This document shows, in pieces, positions 34,035 to 44,217 of a stretch of DNA of 64,000 bases. The translations under genes were made by a program, and so were the position numbers. Origin of the DNA: Bacteroidales bacterium. Its GTDB lineage: Bacteria > Bacteroidota > Bacteroidia > Bacteroidales > Muribaculaceae. The DNA lies in NCBI GenBank assembly GCA_004552485.1, contig SFOH01000019.1, forward strand, positions 8,618-72,617. Reading direction: 5' to 3'. The notes beneath the pieces are model-generated. The model ran no database searches. It was not told the DNA's origin and worked only from the letters and a program-made list of their open reading frames with translations. Within the stretch, counting starts at the first letter, position 1. Every line of letters starts with the position of its first letter.

Positions 34035-35213
34035 ATGCTTAAAAGTGTTTTAGCCGCAGTCATCATCACAGCTTGCGCCGGCTCTGTGTCTGCGCAGACC
34101 ACAGACGGCGCGGCTGTGCTCAAAGAAATCGCCGGTAAAATGGCCGCAACGGAGTGTGCGAAAGGCTCGGTGAACTTCGAAGTCATGCTTCCGAGTGCGC
34201 CCGACCCAGTTGTCTACACCATCGCCATCGAAAGCCGCAAGGCTCCCGCAGACACCATCACCGGTTGCGACTACCTCGTCGACTGGACGCTGCACAAGCA
34301 GGACGGCGGCGCGAGCACCGGCTTTGCCGCCTACTTCGACGGCAACCACTTCCGCTACCGCGACATAAAGCTCCAGGAATACCACGTCAGCGATGACCCG
34401 GTGCCTTTCCTCGGAGAGAAAGGCGTGGCGCTCTCGGCCCAGTTCGCCTCGCTCGTGCCGCAGATTATGGCGCGCCAAATTGCTAAGATGGCCTCGGACA
34501 CCACCTATGTATACAAGGTCACGAAGAATGCCGAACGCATCACAGTGCGCGGCGTCGAGCGCATCCACGGCTATGACGCCATGGAGTACGAGTATGTCTT
34601 CGACGCGAAAACCGGCCTGCCCGTGAGCATCGACCAGCTCTACAATCCCGCCTCAATAACCGAGCAGACCAATGCCGGCCACTTCACATGGGTCGTCTCC
34701 AATGACTGCACGGCACTCACCAAAGAGTCGCTGACAGCGCGCTATCCCGAAGTGTTCGAGAAATACCGCGTCTCCAACTTCAAGGTTCACAGCCTGTTGG
34801 GAGCAGCCATGCCGGCGTTCTCGGCACGCGCCACCGACGGCTCGCGCTATGTCCACGACCGCAACACCGGCTTCGCGCAGCGAACGGTCATCGCCGTCCT
34901 CGACCCGGCCGTCGCCTCGGCTGAGCAGACCGTCCGCGACCTGCGCCTCGCCGCAGACTCCTCACCCGTTCCGTTCAGCATCATCTTCGCCGTCGCCGAC
35001 AACGACGCCGACAAAGTACGCACGCTCACAGGCACTCTCCGTGACGGCGAAACAGCCCTGTCGTCGGCACGCTCGCTCGTCCGCGACTGCGGCATATCCG
35101 TCTTCCCCACCCTGTTGTTCTGCAACACAAAAGGCATCGTAAAAGAAATTCAGTTGGGCACGAACAATAATCTCCCGGACATTGTTATACAGAAAACAAC
35201 AATATGTGACTGA
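34035..35213 (+). CDS. Secreted LolA-like plus thioredoxin-fold protein of unknown function
   Basis: 392 aa with a signal peptide (MLKSVLAAVIITACAGSVSA). The N-terminal ~250 residues look like an all-beta lipid-carrier (LolA-like) domain: KGSVNFEVML, FRYRDIKLQEYHV, GYDAMEYEYVFDAKTGLPVS. The last ~130 residues resemble a thioredoxin fold (RTVIAVLDPAVASAEQTVRD; SVFPTLLFCNTKG with the cis-Pro) but have no CxxC, so no classic redox site. It precedes tpx by 87 bp. I do not recognise a named family. Confidence 0.65.
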   Translation: MLKSVLAAVIITACAGSVSAQTTDGAAVLKEIAGKMAATECAKGSVNFEVMLPSAPDPVVYTIAIESRKAPADTITGCDYLVDWTLHKQDGGASTGFAAYFDGNHFRYRDIKLQEYHVSDDPVPFLGEKGVALSAQFASLVPQIMARQIAKMASDTTYVYKVTKNAERITVRGVERIHGYDAMEYEYVFDAKTGLPVSIDQLYNPASITEQTNAGHFTWVVSNDCTALTKESLTARYPEVFEKYRVSNFKVHSLLGAAMPAFSARATDGSRYVHDRNTGFAQRTVIAVLDPAVASAEQTVRDLRLAADSSPVPFSIIFAVADNDADKVRTLTGTLRDGETALSSARSLVRDCGISVFPTLLFCNTKGIVKEIQLGTNNNLPDIVIQKTTICD

Positions 35214-35300
35214 CCTCTGACAAAATGCCGGACACCGAGTCACCCGTAAATGCTCTGAATTCAACTCTTTTATCGCTAACAAATAAAATCTCACACATAT

Positions 35301-35801
35301 ATGCAGACAATCTTCTTTAAGGGCACACCCTGCCACACTTACGGCGAAGTTCCCGCCGCCGGCGAAAAAGGCCATTGCTATCATCTCGTTGACCAGGACC
35401 TCCAGGATTTCCAGTGCACGAAATACGCCGGCAAGCGCGTTGTGCTGAACGTTTTCCCCAGTCTTGACACCCCCGTTTGCGCCACCACCGTGCGCCGCTT
35501 TAACAAAGAGGCCGCCGCCCTTGAAAACACCGTCGTAATCTGTGTTTCGATGGACCTTCCCTTCGCCGCCAAGCGCTTCTGCACGGCCGAAGGCATCGAC
35601 AACCTGGTTGTGGCCAGCGCCTTCCGCTCGCCCCTCTTCGGTCAGAAATACGGCGTACAGATTGTCGACGGCCCCCTCGCCGGTCTCCTGGCCCGCGCTG
35701 TCATCGTCCTCGACACCGACCGCACCGTGCTCTACGACCAGCTCGTTGACGAAATCACCAACGAGCCCGACTACGCCGCCGCCCTCTCCGTCCTCAAATA
35801 A
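35301..35801 (+). CDS. tpx: Thiol peroxidase
   Basis: 166-aa atypical 2-Cys peroxiredoxin. Peroxidatic C60 lies in FPSLDTPVCATTVRRFN and resolving C94 in RFCTAEGI, the Tpx pair. It reduces hydrogen peroxide and alkyl peroxides with thioredoxin; trxB is in the same window. Unlike classic Tpx it has extra cysteines (C11, C26, C39, C81) and GHCYHLV in place of the usual APDFTL-type segment. Confidence 0.93.
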   Translation: MQTIFFKGTPCHTYGEVPAAGEKGHCYHLVDQDLQDFQCTKYAGKRVVLNVFPSLDTPVCATTVRRFNKEAAALENTVVICVSMDLPFAAKRFCTAEGIDNLVVASAFRSPLFGQKYGVQIVDGPLAGLLARAVIVLDTDRTVLYDQLVDEITNEPDYAAALSVLK

Positions 35802-35827
35802 TACTGAAAACACATACCACCCGCAGA

Positions 35828-35870
35828 ACGCGAAAGCGCACCGTCCCGTCAGGCAGTGCGCTTTTCGCGT
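35828..35870. terminator. Bidirectional terminator between tpx and sprA
   Basis: ACGCGAAAGCGCAC (35828-35841) pairs with GTGCGCTTTTCGCGT (35856-35870) with a single bulged T. It sits between convergent genes. Confidence 0.65.
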
Positions 35871-35886
35871 ATTAGGCTCTTACCTC

Positions 35887-38800
35887 TTATCGTGCCAGCG
35901 ACATATTGATTGAAATGCCGTAGCTGGTGTTGGTGGTGGGATAGGACGAGGTGGTGACCACGGGTGTGTTGACCTGGTGGTCGAAGTAGGCCGACAGGGT
36001 CACACGCTTCGAGAGGATGTAGTTGGCGGTGAAGTTGATGGTGAGCGTCTTGCTGCCCGAGGTGGGCTGCGTGTAACCGCCCGACTCGATGCGGCGGATA
36101 AGGGCCGTGTTGCTGTCGAGGGCGAAGTTGGCGTTGAGCGTGAGGTCGTTGCTGATGCCCTGCTCCGAGCCCTTGATTTTCAGGAAGGTATTGAAGCCCA
36201 CAATCTTGTAGCCGGCGCCAATCTTGAAGCCTTTCTGCTGAGCCTCGACCACCTGACCGGCCGAGCTGTTCAGCGTCAGCGTGCGGCTGTCGCGGTATTC
36301 GGCCGAGAACTGGATGTCGTTCTGCATGGTGAAGTTGAAGCCGATGAGAGGCGCGAACTTCTCCGTGATGGCCACGGACGAGATGTTGAAGGGCGACGAC
36401 GGAATGGGGCGTCCGGTGAGCTCGTCGAGAGTGAAGCCCATGTTCTCACCGCCTGCCTTGACCCAGTTGAGATAGGATGAATAGGAGCCGACGGCATAGG
36501 TGCACTGGTAGGCGTGGGTGAGCGTGAAGGCTTTGAAGATGCGGCGCATATTGCCAAGGTTCAGGAAGCCGTCGTAGGTCAGGCGCCAGTTGGGGAGGAC
36601 GGCGCTGAGCGAGGGGAATGGGTTGAGCCATGTCTTGCGCGGGTCGGTGCCGGTATAGGCGGAGACGAAGGCGGGGATGAGCACGTCGGAGGACGTCTCG
36701 GAGATGGTTCCGTTTTCAGGATTGAAGGCTGTTCCGGCCTCAGGCATGCCCTGGATGAAGCCCGCGTTGGGATAGTGCGTGCCCATGTACATGTTCTCGA
36801 TGCGGTCGCGCACGATGGGAATATTCTCCAGGAACTTGTCGAAGGCGTCGCTGCGGTATCCGTTGTCGGCCGACGAGGAGCGCAGAGCCGTCTTCAGCGC
36901 CACGTGCGTCTTGGTGTACGAGCCGGAGTAGGAGGTCGGCATACCGGAGTACATGAACTGAATCTGGGTGTTGCGGTTGTCGGTGCGGTTCGAGGTAAGT
37001 TGCAGCTTGAGTCCCTTGGCCAGCTCGAGCTGGAGCTCGATGTTGAGCTCGTTGGTGTGGCCGATGAGTGCGGGCGAGGTCTGGCCGTCGTCGGTGATGA
37101 GCCATCCGCGTTCGAGGGCCTTGTCGACGTAGTCGTCGCCGGCAAATCCGAAGGCGAAGTCAAGGCCGGGGGCCATGGGGCCGTAACTGCGGCTCTGGCC
37201 GAAGACGTTGCCCACCTCGGGAAGATAGAGCGGCAGCTGCATGGTGTGGGTGTTGCGGTAGCGCACGCTCAGCGAGCGCGGCGAGATAAGGAAGCGCAGG
37301 GCATATTCGCCGATGTTGCGCAGCGTGCTCTTCTCGTCTTTCAGAACCTCCACAATGGTGAACTTGATGTTCTGGTCGCCCTTGTCGAGGACGGTCACGG
37401 TGTTCGGGTCGTCGATGCGGGTGTGCACGACGAAGGGCTTGCCGTCGACGGTGGTGGCCGTCACCTTCACCTTCTTTGAGCGCAGGTTGTGCTTGATGGT
37501 GACGGTGGTGTCCGGCATGAGCTTGTATGTACGTTCGAACTTGCGAGGTTTGCGCTTGTTGTCCTGGCGCTGGCGGGTATTGGCGAAGCGCTTGTTCACG
37601 TCTTTCACGAATGGAATCTTGTTCCACAGGCCGTCGAAGTTGATGCGTCCGTCAGCGGTCCATGCAGCCTGGTTGGCGATAGAGTTACCCATGTTGGTGC
37701 CTTCGATGGTGGCACCGCGGTCCCACTTGTAGGTGGCGTTGTAGTTGGCGTTGGCGGTGATGAAGTCGAGGACGGGGATGCGGTTGAACGGCGCCTTGTA
37801 GGCCATGGTGAACGTCTGGTTGTAGTTCCAGGGCGTGCCCATCGACAGAATCGAGTTCCACACTTTCTCCTTCCAGTCGCGGTATTCGTCCGGGAAGAGT
37901 TTCTTGTTGACGGCGCCCACGGGCTCCTCGATGCGCGCGGCAGTGTTCGAGTTCCATGTCAGCGACAGGCTCTTCAGAATGTTCCAGGTGATCGACAGCT
38001 GACGGTCCCACAGGAAGTTTTTGCTCACAGAGACGGGCAGCTTGAAGTTGGTGTCGGTCTCCGAGCGCACCTGCTCCTCGAAGTAGTAGCGGCTCATGTT
38101 CGTCTGGAAGGCGATGCTGTTGGGCAGCCACTGAATCTCCCAGTCCTTGATGAACTTGAGATTCTTGTTCTTGGACTTCATGAACGAGAAGGGCTTGAAG
38201 GGCGTGATGAACGGCGAATAGGAGTATTGGAACGAACCGCGGTAGTCGTTGGTGTACTGATACTCCGTGGTGGGGTCGTTCTTAGTCTGCTTATTGAAAG
38301 AGAAGTTGACGGTGAAGTTGGCGGGGTCCCAGGGCATGGGCTTCTTGCTCTGCACGTCGAACTTCAGGCCTGAGATGGAGAAGTTGCGCACGACGGTCTT
38401 CTCCTCGGCATAGCCGTTGATGGAGTCGCGTTCATGCTTGGAGCCGGCCTCGTCGAGGGCATCCTTGAGGAGGACGTCCTGGTCGAGGGGGTTGTATTTG
38501 GGCGATGTCTTCTCCTTGGAATAAGAGTAATATATGGGCGCGGTGAGCTTCAACTTGGCGGGCACGAGCTTGCCGAGATCGCCCTGGACGGCGATGTTAT
38601 ACTGGTCGTAGTCGTCGAGGCGGCGCTCGTTCAGGCTCTGGTCAACGCTGCCGAAGCCGGCCGTCTCCTTGTGGAAGCCGACGTTGAGCGTGGCCAGGTC
38701 GCTGACATTGAGCGTGGCGTTGGCCTTGGCCGCCCAGCCGCCTTCCTCGTTGAAGTCTGTAACCTTCATCTCGTTGACCCACACGATGCCGTCCTTGGTG

Positions 38801-41800
38801 ACGGGGCTGTTGTTGCGGATGCCGATGAGCATCACACGCACGTCGGAGAGCGACGGGTTGCCGATCACGGCCATACGGTTGCGCTCGTTGTCGGGGTCAT
38901 AGCCGGTGTAGAGCGTGCCGTAGCCCACGCCGGACTCCTCGTTGCGCTTGGCCTGGTTGCGCTCGCGCTTGAGGTCGACAAGGCTCTGAAGGTTGAAGTC
39001 GAAATAGTTCTCGGTAGGCCACACGATGGCGCGGTCGCGCGACGAGTCGTTGTTGTAGCTGCCGGGAGGCGTGAGCATCAGGGGTATCTCGTACTCGTAG
39101 TAGTTGGCCTTGATGTCCGAGCCGAGGCGCACGAAGATGCTGAGCTCGCCGCTCTTCAGGTCGGTGCGGTCGTCGATGAGTTTCTCGGCGTGAACCCACA
39201 TCTGCAGGCGCTTGTAGTTGCGCAGATCGTGCTGGGTGTTGCGGTATACGCCGCGGGCGTCGCCGGCGGCAAGGCCGGTGACTTTCAGCGACATAGACTG
39301 CTCGTTGAGCTGCGTGATCTGGCTCTGTCCGGGGTCGACGATACGGGTCACGCGCGGAGGCAGAACATAGTTGACGGGCTCGCGCTTGGCATTCTCCTCG
39401 ATGTTGACGACTGATATGTCGAGCTGTCCCTCGGCGGGAGCATCGCCGCGGTTGTTGAGGTTGAAGTCGTAGCTGCGCCACTCGCCGCGCACGAGCTCGA
39501 GCGTGGCAAAGCGCAGGTGGGTGGGTTTCTTGAAGCCGGTCATGAACATGCGCATGAAGCGCACGGTGCTGAGGTCGGAGATAGAGCCGACGACGCGCTC
39601 ATAGTCGGACAGAGGTATCTTGAACTGGAACCACTCAACCTCGATGCCTTTGCCGTCGGGCGTGGCCTGACGCGAAACCTGACGGTCTGTGATATAGTTC
39701 TTTCCCACCACAAGGTCCTCGGGGCGTATTGACACTTTGTACTGGAAATAGCGCTCATACTCATTGAGGGTGTTGTCCTGATTTATGTCCTCAACGTCGG
39801 GGGTGGCGCGAGAGCTTTGGTAGAGGGGGTCCGGAGCATCCTCCGGTGAGAGCGAGTTTCCCTCCACGCCGTTGTAACGTTTGTAGCGTTCCAGCACACC
39901 CAGACGCTGCTCGTCGTAGTCATATCCACGATAGAAGTGGTAGTTGTCGCCGGCCGGGTCGTTGAAGGGCGAGAAGGCGTCCTCCTGCATCTTTGACTGA
40001 GTGACGGGGTCGAGCTTCGCGCGAAGTTTGTCGAGATAGTCCTTATAAGATGAGAAGGAAAACTCGTCATCATTGGGCAGTCCGTCGAGGCCGACGTCCT
40101 GACGCAGGCGAGCGCCGGTGGCATTGTCGAAGGAATAGGTCAGCGAATTCTGCGACGACACGCGGCCCCAGACCGTCTCCTTGAGATACTGGTCGTTGCC
40201 GTCGACGGGGATGCCGTTCTCGTAACTCTTGAGGCCGTCCTTGAGGATGTCCTCGGACATTTCGCCAAAATTCAGGTACAGGTCACCGCCTTCATAGTTG
40301 GGGTTGTCCGGGTCCAGGAAGGGATTCAACAGCCAAAATTGAACGTATTCAATATTGCTTTGTTCAAAGTTGGTGTTGTCCAAGCGGCGCATGATGCCGC
40401 CCCAGCGCTTCTCGGGGTTGAGCAGGTTGCCCTCGGCGTCGATGTTGTCGGCGTCAAGGTTGTAAGGGCCGCGCTCCGTGGGATAGAACGAGAGGTTGAG
40501 GGTCTGGATGATGGACGACTCGCCGTAGTTGAGCTGGCGGCCGGGGAATATCTCCTGCGAGCGCACCTCGCGCACGTAGGGGTTGGAGAGCTGAGCAAGG
40601 TCGGCCTTCAGGTAGCCGGGCGCCAGCGACGAGTTCTTCTGGGTGAACATGCGGTCGATGAAGTACCAGTTGAGCAGCGCGCGGTTCTTGCCGTAGTCGA
40701 CATTGTTGGAGAGAGCGGCCTCTGGGAAGAGGGCGTCGGCGGCGCGGTCATATGGCGTCGAGGCCAGGAACCACGAGTAGGGCGAACGCAGGTCTATGCC
40801 CGTCTGCGTCGACTCGAAGTCGTCGACGTACGACGAACCTTTGTTCGAGCCGCTCTTCTGTCCGTGGGGGACAAGCTGGGCGTATTCGGCTGTCAGCGAG
40901 AGCTTTGACGGCGCAACGGAGCGCACGGTCGGAATCTTGTTGATGAGGTTGGTGAGCCACATGAAGTCCTTGTTGTAGGACAGGTTGAAGCCGAACATGG
41001 TGTTGTTCACAACCTCGTCGCCGATGTTCACCTTCTCGGTCAGCGACTTCTCGCCGAAGTGGAGCAGCGTTCCGCCCAGGGTGAAATTCTTGTTGAACTC
41101 GTATTGCAGATCGAGACCCAACAGCGTCTTGCGCTGCGTCGAGAACATCGACTGGTTCTCGAGGGTTACGCTGATGTTCTGGCCGGAGTCGATGATGCTC
41201 TGGTTGGTGATTGTCACGATGCCCATGGCGTAGTCCACGGTATAGTCGGAGTTCTCGGTCAGCGTGACGCCGCCGGCGGTGACGACTACGGAGCCTCGCG
41301 GCACGTTCATGGCGTTCAGACGAATCTGCGAGCCGGACGAGGCCTGGTATTCACCGCTGAGGATGAACTTGTTCTTGTCGGCGAACTGGCGTGCCACCAC
41401 GAGCGTGGAGTCGTAGAGCTGTTCAAAAACGTATTTCTCGGCCTCGATGGGGTCCGGGATGACGCTGCGCAGGTGTTTGCCGAAAGGCTCGGCCACGGGG
41501 AAGATGACCTTGCCGGTGGACGGGATGATGGTATATCCGTCCACAAAGTCGAAGAAGCCGTCCGAGTTGCTCTCCTGGTTGGAATCCAGGCGGTCGAGGT
41601 TCATGAGCTGGAGCAGGCTCTTGTCGTTGATGCCGGGCACGGGCAGGTAGTTGATCTGCGTGCCGGTGGTGTCTGACAGGTATTTGATGTTCAGGCGGAA
41701 CTTGTTCTGCTGAATCTGGTAGCCGCCGAGGTTATAGACGTTTTTCATCATCAGCCGCCACATGGGCAGGCGAGGCTGCACGGTGGTGCTCTTCAGCATC

Positions 41801-43356
41801 TTCACGTAGAGGCTCTGGTCGGTGGAAGTGATGTCCGAGGAGAACTCGCCGACCTGGTAGACCTGACCGTTGTATGTGTACTCATAGGCCACGGCCAGCA
41901 CCTCGTCGGCGTTCAGCGCGGCCTTCACGGAGATGTAGCCGAGGGTGGAGTTGAGGGTGTATTCGTTAGAGTTGAGCAAACGCGCGCTCTCTACTTTCTC
42001 ATAGTCGCGGCCGCCTTCGATGCCGTAGGCCTCAAGGGGCTCGAGGGCCTGGGTGACCTGCGCGATGTTGCGGGCGCCGGGGTATTCGCTCTTGATGACG
42101 GACAGCAGGTTGTTGGAGGCGTTGGCCGGATTGGGCAGCGACGGATTGCCCTGCCAATAGTCCGAAGCCATGGTCTTTTCCTCGGCTAAGTCCATGAATC
42201 CCACGAGGTTACGACTCTGCTCGAAGCGGCTGTTCTTGTTGGTGATCCACACCTCGATGCGGGTGATGTTCACGCCGGAGCTCACGAAGGGCAGGCGCGC
42301 GGCAAACTTGTCGTAGTTCTCGTAGAACCACTGCGAGAGGAAGAAGTGGCGGTTCTGGTCATACTGGTCGGCGTTGACGGTGAACTTGGTGGTCTGCGCG
42401 CCGCCGCGGCTGCTGACGCTCTTGCTCTCGGAATTCTGCTGCGAGATAAGTGCCGTGGCCGTCAGTTTGCCGAACTGCAGCTTGCCCTTGATACCGAACA
42501 GCGCCGTGCTGCCTCGGATGAGCGACGACCCGGTGGTCATCGACACGTTACCGGCCTCGATGTTCTTGACGATGTCGTCCTCCTTGCCCTCATAGCTGAG
42601 CTTGATGTTCTTGGAGTCGAAGTCGAAGGTGGCGTCCGTGTTATAGGTCATGCCGAATTTCAGGCGGTCGCCGACGCCGGCGTTGATGGTGGCCTGAATC
42701 TTCTGGTCGAAGTCAAAGTAGGTTTTACGGCGCGAGTCGAGCGACAGCGCGGGGTTGTCGGTTTTATTGGACTTGATGCCCATCGACACCTGCACGGAAC
42801 CCTGCGTCTTGAGCGACACGCCGCCGGGGCCGAAGATTTTCTCCAGGGGGCCGAGCGCGAAGTTCATGTCGAGCACGTTGAAGGGCTTTTTCTCGGCCTT
42901 TTCCTGCACCAGCTCGAGGTTGCGCTGGCGGTAGTATTCCTGCATGGTCTGGCGCAGCTGCCAGTTGTTGTACTGCTGCTCGTTGAGCATGAACGGCGTG
43001 GCGATGTCGTAGTCGCCCACGCGCGTGCGTACGATGTACATACCCGTCTCCGGGTCGAACTCGGCCGTGGTCTTGATGTTCTCGGGCGTGGCCAGGTCGT
43101 AGCCGAGCTGGTCGGCCATCAGCTCCTCATAGTTCTGAGGCACAGTGTGTTGCACCGGAAAGGGGAGTATCACGGAGTCGAGCGGCGACATGGGCGCCGG
43201 CTCGGGATAGGCCGGGGGCGCCGGCTGGCGGGGTGGCGTGACCGTCACCTGCGCAACACCCCACAACGACATATAGAAGACGCCGCACACCAGCGCTATC
43301 ACCGCTGTTGCACGTGCCATTCTGTTTCTGTTATTATGTGGTGTTGACCGGTTCAT
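35887..43356 (-). CDS. sprA: SprA/Sov, T9SS outer membrane translocon protein
   Basis: About 2489 aa, the size of SprA, the giant 36-strand barrel through which T9SS cargo crosses the outer membrane. I start at ATG 43356 (MNRSTPHNNRNRMARATAVI) followed by a hydrophobic signal (ALVCGVFYMSLWGVAQ); a frame-extending ATG at 43416 adds 20 poor residues. Recurrent GGVTLTENSDYTVDYAMG and repeated long beta-strand segments, and many aromatic strand ends to the C-terminus (NTSYGISINMSLAR), agree with the family. Gene order ruvA-sprA is that seen widely in Bacteroidota. With the PorE-like gene this indicates a working T9SS. Confidence 0.93.
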   Translation of the reverse strand: MNRSTPHNNRNRMARATAVIALVCGVFYMSLWGVAQVTVTPPRQPAPPAYPEPAPMSPLDSVILPFPVQHTVPQNYEELMADQLGYDLATPENIKTTAEFDPETGMYIVRTRVGDYDIATPFMLNEQQYNNWQLRQTMQEYYRQRNLELVQEKAEKKPFNVLDMNFALGPLEKIFGPGGVSLKTQGSVQVSMGIKSNKTDNPALSLDSRRKTYFDFDQKIQATINAGVGDRLKFGMTYNTDATFDFDSKNIKLSYEGKEDDIVKNIEAGNVSMTTGSSLIRGSTALFGIKGKLQFGKLTATALISQQNSESKSVSSRGGAQTTKFTVNADQYDQNRHFFLSQWFYENYDKFAARLPFVSSGVNITRIEVWITNKNSRFEQSRNLVGFMDLAEEKTMASDYWQGNPSLPNPANASNNLLSVIKSEYPGARNIAQVTQALEPLEAYGIEGGRDYEKVESARLLNSNEYTLNSTLGYISVKAALNADEVLAVAYEYTYNGQVYQVGEFSSDITSTDQSLYVKMLKSTTVQPRLPMWRLMMKNVYNLGGYQIQQNKFRLNIKYLSDTTGTQINYLPVPGINDKSLLQLMNLDRLDSNQESNSDGFFDFVDGYTIIPSTGKVIFPVAEPFGKHLRSVIPDPIEAEKYVFEQLYDSTLVVARQFADKNKFILSGEYQASSGSQIRLNAMNVPRGSVVVTAGGVTLTENSDYTVDYAMGIVTITNQSIIDSGQNISVTLENQSMFSTQRKTLLGLDLQYEFNKNFTLGGTLLHFGEKSLTEKVNIGDEVVNNTMFGFNLSYNKDFMWLTNLINKIPTVRSVAPSKLSLTAEYAQLVPHGQKSGSNKGSSYVDDFESTQTGIDLRSPYSWFLASTPYDRAADALFPEAALSNNVDYGKNRALLNWYFIDRMFTQKNSSLAPGYLKADLAQLSNPYVREVRSQEIFPGRQLNYGESSIIQTLNLSFYPTERGPYNLDADNIDAEGNLLNPEKRWGGIMRRLDNTNFEQSNIEYVQFWLLNPFLDPDNPNYEGGDLYLNFGEMSEDILKDGLKSYENGIPVDGNDQYLKETVWGRVSSQNSLTYSFDNATGARLRQDVGLDGLPNDDEFSFSSYKDYLDKLRAKLDPVTQSKMQEDAFSPFNDPAGDNYHFYRGYDYDEQRLGVLERYKRYNGVEGNSLSPEDAPDPLYQSSRATPDVEDINQDNTLNEYERYFQYKVSIRPEDLVVGKNYITDRQVSRQATPDGKGIEVEWFQFKIPLSDYERVVGSISDLSTVRFMRMFMTGFKKPTHLRFATLELVRGEWRSYDFNLNNRGDAPAEGQLDISVVNIEENAKREPVNYVLPPRVTRIVDPGQSQITQLNEQSMSLKVTGLAAGDARGVYRNTQHDLRNYKRLQMWVHAEKLIDDRTDLKSGELSIFVRLGSDIKANYYEYEIPLMLTPPGSYNNDSSRDRAIVWPTENYFDFNLQSLVDLKRERNQAKRNEESGVGYGTLYTGYDPDNERNRMAVIGNPSLSDVRVMLIGIRNNSPVTKDGIVWVNEMKVTDFNEEGGWAAKANATLNVSDLATLNVGFHKETAGFGSVDQSLNERRLDDYDQYNIAVQGDLGKLVPAKLKLTAPIYYSYSKEKTSPKYNPLDQDVLLKDALDEAGSKHERDSINGYAEEKTVVRNFSISGLKFDVQSKKPMPWDPANFTVNFSFNKQTKNDPTTEYQYTNDYRGSFQYSYSPFITPFKPFSFMKSKNKNLKFIKDWEIQWLPNSIAFQTNMSRYYFEEQVRSETDTNFKLPVSVSKNFLWDRQLSITWNILKSLSLTWNSNTAARIEEPVGAVNKKLFPDEYRDWKEKVWNSILSMGTPWNYNQTFTMAYKAPFNRIPVLDFITANANYNATYKWDRGATIEGTNMGNSIANQAAWTADGRINFDGLWNKIPFVKDVNKRFANTRQRQDNKRKPRKFERTYKLMPDTTVTIKHNLRSKKVKVTATTVDGKPFVVHTRIDDPNTVTVLDKGDQNIKFTIVEVLKDEKSTLRNIGEYALRFLISPRSLSVRYRNTHTMQLPLYLPEVGNVFGQSRSYGPMAPGLDFAFGFAGDDYVDKALERGWLITDDGQTSPALIGHTNELNIELQLELAKGLKLQLTSNRTDNRNTQIQFMYSGMPTSYSGSYTKTHVALKTALRSSSADNGYRSDAFDKFLENIPIVRDRIENMYMGTHYPNAGFIQGMPEAGTAFNPENGTISETSSDVLIPAFVSAYTGTDPRKTWLNPFPSLSAVLPNWRLTYDGFLNLGNMRRIFKAFTLTHAYQCTYAVGSYSSYLNWVKAGGENMGFTLDELTGRPIPSSPFNISSVAITEKFAPLIGFNFTMQNDIQFSAEYRDSRTLTLNSSAGQVVEAQQKGFKIGAGYKIVGFNTFLKIKGSEQGISNDLTLNANFALDSNTALIRRIESGGYTQPTSGSKTLTINFTANYILSKRVTLSAYFDHQVNTPVVTTSSYPTTNTSYGISINMSLAR

Positions 43357-43443
43357 TTGTTTGCCTGATGTTTCGTAAACAGGGCTTCTGGTAAGAGTTG
43401 TGAGCCGCGGACACAAAAGCCGTCCGCGAGACCCGCGCCTGCG

Positions 43444-44025
43444 TCACATCATGGCCAAAGCCTTGCGGATGGCCTCCTCGACCTTGAGGGTGGGCGACTC
43501 GTCAAAGAGCTTTTTCAGCACTTTGCGCGTCTGAGCGGCAGTGTAGCCCAGCATAACCAGGGCTCCCGACGCCTCCTCGAAGACTTGCGCGGACGCAGGC
43601 GTACTTACTAATAACGCAGAGTCTATGGGTTTTATTTTGTCGCGGAGGTCAACAATTATGCGTTCGGCCGTCTTTGCGCCAATGCCCTTCACATTTTTCA
43701 GGGCGCGAGTGTCGCCGCCGCTGATGACGGCCTCAAGTTCCTGGACTGTGAAACCACTGAGAATCACCACCGCAGTGCCCGCTCCGACGCCGCTCACGCC
43801 GATAAGCTGGCGGAAGAGGGTGCGCTCGCGTTCACCGGCAAAACCGTAGAGGGTTTGCGCGTCTTCGCGGATGACTTCGTGGACGAGCAGTTTGGCCTCT
43901 TTCTTGCCCTCGAGGGCGCCATAGGTGTTCACGGAAATCTTAAGTAGATAGCCGACGCCGGCCGTTTCGAGCACCGCCTCCGTGGGCGTCAGCTGCGTCA
44001 GTTCTCCTTTTATATATTCTATCAT
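43444..44025 (-). CDS. ruvA: Holliday junction branch migration protein RuvA
   Basis: 193 aa from ATG 44025 (MIEYIKGELTQLTPTEAVLE), the standard RuvA start; an upstream frame extension to 44145 has no homology and crosses the promoter. Domain I OB-fold; two helix-hairpin-helix motifs (LIGVSGVGAGTAVVIL and LKNVKGIGAKTAERII); C-terminal domain that contacts RuvB (EASGALVMLGYTAAQTRKVL). Followed 87 bp later by sprA. Confidence 0.95.
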   Translation of the reverse strand: MIEYIKGELTQLTPTEAVLETAGVGYLLKISVNTYGALEGKKEAKLLVHEVIREDAQTLYGFAGERERTLFRQLIGVSGVGAGTAVVILSGFTVQELEAVISGGDTRALKNVKGIGAKTAERIIVDLRDKIKPIDSALLVSTPASAQVFEEASGALVMLGYTAAQTRKVLKKLFDESPTLKVEEAIRKALAMM

Positions 44026-44059
44026 AGTTTTCTCATCGTTTATAAATGCAATAATCATG

Positions 44060-44090
44060 CAAAGATACGGATTATTCCGCTCCCGTGCAA
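44060..44090 (-). promoter_or_regulatory. Promoter of ruvA (and sprA)
   Basis: On minus, TTG (plus CAA at 44088-44090) and TATCTTTG (plus CAAAGATA at 44060-44067), spaced by 20 bp; the start codon of ruvA is 34 bp downstream. Confidence 0.65.
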
Positions 44091-44217
44091 TAGTCGCGGG
44101 CAGCTGATTTGGCCTGTCTGAAGGGCAAAAGAGCGCGTTTTTCATGAAATTCTGTTAATGGAAGGGTCTCTTTCCTAAAGAAATCAAAAATGTGGGCCTC
44201 CGCGATTTAACTTTTTG

